This document shows, piece after piece, positions 5,806 to 8,334 of a DNA stretch of 8,334 nt. The notes beneath the pieces were generated by a model. That model was given only the letters and a program-made list of their open reading frames with translations, was not told the DNA's origin and did no database searches. Position numbers and translations under genes: made by a program. Origin of the DNA: JAUWMV01 sp964562425 (lineage in GTDB: Bacteria > UBP14 > UBA6098 > B30-G16); the NCBI GenBank assembly GCA_964562425.1, contig CAZLTJ010000086.1:1-8334 (forward strand). The letters are read 5' to 3'. Position 1 is the first letter of the stretch. Each line of letters starts with the position of its first letter.

Positions 5806-6885
5806 TTATAGCAACCTTTTATTATTTTGGGAAATAATAGCATTTATCCTTATTAATAATTTATTAATAATTTCTGAGTTTGTCACTTTCTCAACAGGTC
5901 GATCTTTCTCAAATATCAAAGATTGTGTTTTCCCGCATGCAACTCCAATATCAGCATGAGACGCCTCACCAGGACCATTCACAACGCATCCCATTACAGC
6001 AATCTCAATAGAATGCTCTAAATTTTTAACCTTCTTCCATATTTCCCGTGAAAGTTTAAAAATGTCTGCTTCAGCTCTTGCACATGTGGGACAGCTAATA
6101 ATCCTTACTCTGTAATCTCTAAGACCAAGAAATCTTAAAATTTCCCGTCCAACTCTAACTTCCTCCTGTGGTTCTTCTGAGAGTGATACTCGAATAGTAT
6201 CGCCAATACCTTTACTAAGGATCAATCCAAGTCCAAGAGTCGATGCTATAATCCCTTGCCGTCCGAAACCTGATTCGGTAATACCAATATGAAGGGGATA
6301 CGGAAACTTCTTGGCATATAATAAATTTGCGTTTAGCGTTAAAATAGGTGAAGAAGACTTAAGAGAGACAATAATGTCCTCAAATCCAATTTCTTTGAAT
6401 ACCTCAATTTCTCTTTCGACAGCAAGAACCATTGCTTCAGGGGTTGGTTGTCCAAACTTTCTTAAAATTTTCTTCGGTAACGATCCTGCATTAACACCAA
6501 TTCTAATAGGTACAGATCGATCTTTTGCCTCCTTAGCAATTGTTTTAACATTTTCTGGAGAACCAATATTACCCGGATTGATTCTGAGTTTTGCCACACC
6601 AGCCTCGAGAGATTTTAGAGCAAGTTTAAAATCAAAATGAATATCAGCAATTATTGGTAACGGTGAATTTTTCACAATTTCTCTTAGTGCAAAAGCAGAA
6701 TCCTCATCTGGTATCGAGACTCGAATTAAATCACCACCCGATATTCGGACATTCTCACACTGCTGTAATACAGACTTAACATCAGTAGTTAGAACCTTGC
6801 TCATAGATTGAACAGAAATTTCGGAACCACCACCAATGATAACGTTACCAACTCTAACTTTATTTGTTGTATTCCTATTCCACAA
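5806..6885 (-). CDS. ispG: 4-hydroxy-3-methylbut-2-en-1-yl diphosphate synthase IspG (GcpE)
   Basis: IspG reduces MEcPP to HMBPP with a 4Fe-4S cluster, the penultimate step of the MEP isoprenoid pathway. Counting from the TTG at 6885 (359 residues), the N-terminal TIM-barrel shows VRVGNVIIGGG, SVQSMS, ADIHFDFKLAL, RINPGNIG and GITESGFGRQGI. The C-terminal cluster domain has Cys265 and Cys268 (CPTC) and Cys300 with Glu307 (GCVVNGPGE). The length is that of the short bacterial form, without the big insert of plant and Bacteroidetes/Chlorobi enzymes. The start is uncertain: the TTG at 6885 has GGAG 10 nt before it and begins just after the trxB stop. ATGs at 6918 and 6936 would overlap trxB by 29 and 47 nt and add residues without family similarity. 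It is almost certainly co-transcribed with trxB. It needs reduced flavodoxin or ferredoxin, not encoded here. Confidence 0.94.
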   Translation of the reverse strand: MWNRNTTNKVRVGNVIIGGGSEISVQSMSKVLTTDVKSVLQQCENVRISGGDLIRVSIPDEDSAFALREIVKNSPLPIIADIHFDFKLALKSLEAGVAKLRINPGNIGSPENVKTIAKEAKDRSVPIRIGVNAGSLPKKILRKFGQPTPEAMVLAVEREIEVFKEIGFEDIIVSLKSSSPILTLNANLLYAKKFPYPLHIGITESGFGRQGIIASTLGLGLILSKGIGDTIRVSLSEEPQEEVRVGREILRFLGLRDYRVRIISCPTCARAEADIFKLSREIWKKVKNLEHSIEIAVMGCVVNGPGEASHADIGVACGKTQSLIFEKDRPVEKVTNSEIINKLLIRINAIISQNNKRLL

Positions 6886-6889
6886 TTTA

Positions 6890-7858
6890 TTATATCTCCA
6901 AAAAACGTTCTGCAGCATATTGTGCTGTAGCCCCATCTCCTACAGCTGTGGAAACCTGTCGAAGAAATTTCGCTCTGATATCCCCGGCAGCAAAAAGTCC
7001 AGCTACATTTGTCCTCATTTCACAATCCGTAACTATAAATCCTCTTTCATCCAGTTCCAGCATATTTTCTAGGATAAATTGTGTGTTTGGTTTCAATCCT
7101 ACATATACAAAAATACCATCCACCTCAAGAATTTTCTTTTCTCCAGAAACTCGAGATTTCAGTTCCAGTGCATTAATTACATCCTTTCCAATAACTCTAA
7201 CTGGAACATGAGACCAAATCGGTTCAATTTTCTCATTAGAAAATGCTCTCTCTTGCAATATTTTAGCCGCTCTAAGCTTGTCACGTCTGTGAATCAGATA
7301 GACTTTTTTTGCAAACCGAGTTAAAAATAAAGCCTCCTCGACAGCAGAATCGCCACCACCAATAACGGACACTACCTTATCCTTATATAGAGCACCATCA
7401 CATGTTGCACAAAATGAAATTCCCTTGCCTATAAATTCCTTTTCGTTTTCTGCACTCATAAATTTTGGTGAAGCACCTGAAGAAATAATAACTGCCTTAG
7501 TAGAAGTTTTCGTTGTGGAAGTTTCCATTTCTATAGTAAATAAATTATTTTCTTTGCAAAGCTTCACAACCTCAGCGTTAAAAATAGAAACTCCAAAATT
7601 CTCAGCTTGACTTTTAAAGGATTGCATCAATTCAAAACCTCCAATTGGCCGATCAAATCCTGGATAATTCTCAATGTTCTCAGTGTTAATAATCTGTCCA
7701 CCTGGGATTGGATTTTTCTCTATAATAACGGAATTAATTCTTGCCCGAGCTGCATAGATTCCAGCAGTAAGACCCGCCGGACCTGCACCAATTATAACAA
7801 TATCATAGTTATCTTTCAATGAGTTACTTGCACCTGTTACAATCCCAATTGTAGGCAT
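6890..7858 (-). CDS. trxB: Thioredoxin reductase TrxB
   Basis: TrxB is the cytoplasmic FAD enzyme that reduces thioredoxin with NADPH. In the 322-residue version the FAD-binding GAGPAG is at 24-29, GGQI at 53-56, the redox CATC (Cys150, Cys153) in the NADPH domain, GGGDSA at 167-172, HRRDK (190-194) whose Arg pair contacts the NADPH 2'-phosphate, and GD (292-293) with RQVSTAVGDGATAQYAA binding the flavin. About 18 residues precede the usual start of the fold (DIVIIGAG), a short extension. An in-frame TTG at 7870 is rejected as start because it forms part of TTGGAGGTGA, an excellent ribosome binding site for ATG 7858. No thioredoxin gene is adjacent. ispG follows within a few bases; pgk lies upstream on the same strand behind a likely terminator. 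Confidence 0.96.
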   Translation of the reverse strand: MPTIGIVTGASNSLKDNYDIVIIGAGPAGLTAGIYAARARINSVIIEKNPIPGGQIINTENIENYPGFDRPIGGFELMQSFKSQAENFGVSIFNAEVVKLCKENNLFTIEMETSTTKTSTKAVIISSGASPKFMSAENEKEFIGKGISFCATCDGALYKDKVVSVIGGGDSAVEEALFLTRFAKKVYLIHRRDKLRAAKILQERAFSNEKIEPIWSHVPVRVIGKDVINALELKSRVSGEKKILEVDGIFVYVGLKPNTQFILENMLELDERGFIVTDCEMRTNVAGLFAAGDIRAKFLRQVSTAVGDGATAQYAAERFLEI

Positions 7859-7863
7859 TCTCA

Positions 7864-7868
7864 CCTCC
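7864..7868 (-). promoter_or_regulatory. Consensus Shine-Dalgarno of trxB
   Basis: GGAGG within GGAGGTGAGA lies 5 nt before the ATG at 7858. It decides the start against the TTG at 7870 and shows that this organism uses Shine-Dalgarno initiation at least for some genes. Confidence 0.75.
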
Positions 7869-7960
7869 AAAATATTCTATTAAATTAAACCATAATCAAA
7901 TTTTTCGATTGAAAACATGTTTTTGAATAAGAGCAAAGCATTTGTTGGATAACATCTTTC

Positions 7961-7993
7961 AAACAAAATCCTCTTCATGTGCTTAAGAAGATT
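7961..7993 (-). terminator. Likely Rho-independent terminator after pgk
   Basis: Read on the minus strand, AATCTTCTT (7993-7985) pairs with AAGAGGATT (7975-7967) over 9 bp with one G-U and a 9-nt loop. TTGTTT (7966-7961) follows as a short U-rich tail. It begins 15 nt after the pgk stop and would separate pgk from trxB. The stem is not GC-rich, so strength is uncertain. I saw no convincing trxB promoter in the remaining 100 nt. Confidence 0.45.
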
Positions 7994-8008
7994 CAATTAA
8001 TGCTATCG

Positions 8009-8334
8009 CTATTTTTTATCAGACAAAGCAGCGATGCCGGGAAGGTCCAAATTTTTCATAAATTCTAATGAAGCTCCGCCACCAGTAGATACATGAGTCA
8101 TTTGACCATCAAGTTTAAATTTATATACCGCAGCTGCTGAATCACCGCCACCTACAATCGCTATACCTCCATTATTTTTCACTTCAGTCATTGCTGAAAG
8201 GATAGCTCATGTGCCCTCAGAAAACTTATCTATTTCAAAAATCCCAAGAGGTCCATTAATAAAAACTGTTTTTGCTTTACTAATCTCATCCATATAAAGC
8301 TGAATAGTCGCTTGCCCTATATCTACACCAATCC
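8009..8334 (-). CDS. pgk: Phosphoglycerate kinase C-terminal part, 5'-partial and interrupted by an in-frame TGA
   Basis: Pgk transfers phosphate between 1,3-bisphosphoglycerate and ADP in glycolysis. The gene runs off the right edge; about 107 C-terminal codons are present. Before the break (8332-8210) the sequence reads like the family's DIGPKTI...WNGPxGVFE...GT region, here DIGQATI, INGPLGIFE and KFSEGT. Codon 42 (8209-8207) is TGA. The same frame then continues without any shift as AILSAM, GGGDSAAA (61-68, nucleotide phosphate binding), STGGGASLEFM (82-92) and LPGIAALSDKK, ending in TAG. If the TGA is a true stop, the product lacks the nucleotide-binding loops and is inactive. The conserved remainder shows no decay. 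A sequencing error or very recent mutation is most likely; recoding is less likely because all other genes use TGG for Trp. An in-frame ATG at 8191 has no ribosome binding site. Confidence 0.9.
8207..8209 (-). other. In-frame TGA codon within pgk
   Basis: The codon follows ...SEGT and precedes AILSAM. The family has a variable residue here, often Lys, Arg or another side chain. A single base change would turn TGG (Trp), CGA or AGA (Arg) or GGA (Gly) into TGA. No selenocysteine-insertion hairpin is evident to me downstream, and no selenocysteine is known in this family. Confidence 0.9.

Noticed and set aside
6311..7211. Plus-strand open frames of about 80-115 codons antisense to ispG and trxB
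   Set aside because: They lie opposite strongly conserved enzyme genes, and their translations show no domain signature. AT-rich composition and codon bias of the sense genes explain them.
7859..8008. A small gene or RNA between trxB and pgk
   Set aside because: No open frame with a start and ribosome binding site was found; only the terminator-like hairpin stands out.
8207..8209. Selenocysteine at the pgk TGA
   Set aside because: No selenoprotein form of phosphoglycerate kinase is known, the position is not catalytic and no SECIS-like hairpin was recognised.
1..8334. Defence island, CRISPR array or mobile element suggested by the Cas4-like nuclease
   Set aside because: There is no repeat-spacer pattern, cas1/cas2, transposase, integrase or terminal repeat; all recognised neighbours are housekeeping genes.

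Overview
This is an AT-rich bacterial stretch packed with housekeeping genes. Nine of its eleven genes lie on the minus strand. Both edges cut genes: the 5' part of a PD-(D/E)XK nuclease gene is missing on the left, and the 5' part of phosphoglycerate kinase is missing on the right. No tRNA, rRNA, transposase, CRISPR array or phage gene was found, and no intergenic gap exceeds about 180 bases.

Layout from left to right. (1) 1-951, plus strand: 3' end of a RecB/Cas4-like nuclease with a C-terminal Fe-S cysteine cluster, convergent with the next group. (2) 995-2158, minus strand, read from right to left: a 30-residue, extremely basic AURKAIP1/COX24-type ribosomal protein, then a YfcE-like metallophosphoesterase, then a seven-helix DUF4203/TMEM198-like membrane protein. 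The spacing is tight enough for translational coupling. (3) 2325-3614, minus strand: lipA (lipoyl synthase) followed by a YraN/UPF0102 nuclease-like gene. (4) 3657-4613, plus strand: thiL, divergent from lipA across only 42 bp. (5) 4695-5624, minus strand: a 309-residue protein of unassigned function with a putative zinc ribbon, convergent with thiL across a hairpin that could terminate both. (6) 5806-7858, minus strand: trxB followed by ispG. (7) 8009-8334, minus strand: C-terminal part of pgk, interrupted by an in-frame TGA.

Organism. The standard MEP-pathway enzyme IspG lacks the large central insert typical of Bacteroidetes/Chlorobi and plant enzymes. The COX24-type mini-protein recalls the wider Bacteroidetes/Fibrobacteres-Chlorobi neighbourhood. 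Shine-Dalgarno sequences are strong before trxB and the 309-residue gene but weak or absent before lipA, thiL and yraN. An uncultured AT-rich member or relative of the FCB group would fit, but this is inference and no species can be named.

Functionally the window covers lipoate, thiamine diphosphate and isoprenoid synthesis, thioredoxin reduction, glycolysis and a ribosomal component. It does not look like a defence island or mobile element. The points most worth a second look are the in-frame TGA in pgk (alongside eleven genes with no TGA stop), the stand-alone zinc-ribbon protein that resembles the tail of DUF6079/BREX-type ATPases, the very short lipA/thiL divergent promoter region, and a 28-bp palindrome on the yraN stop codon.
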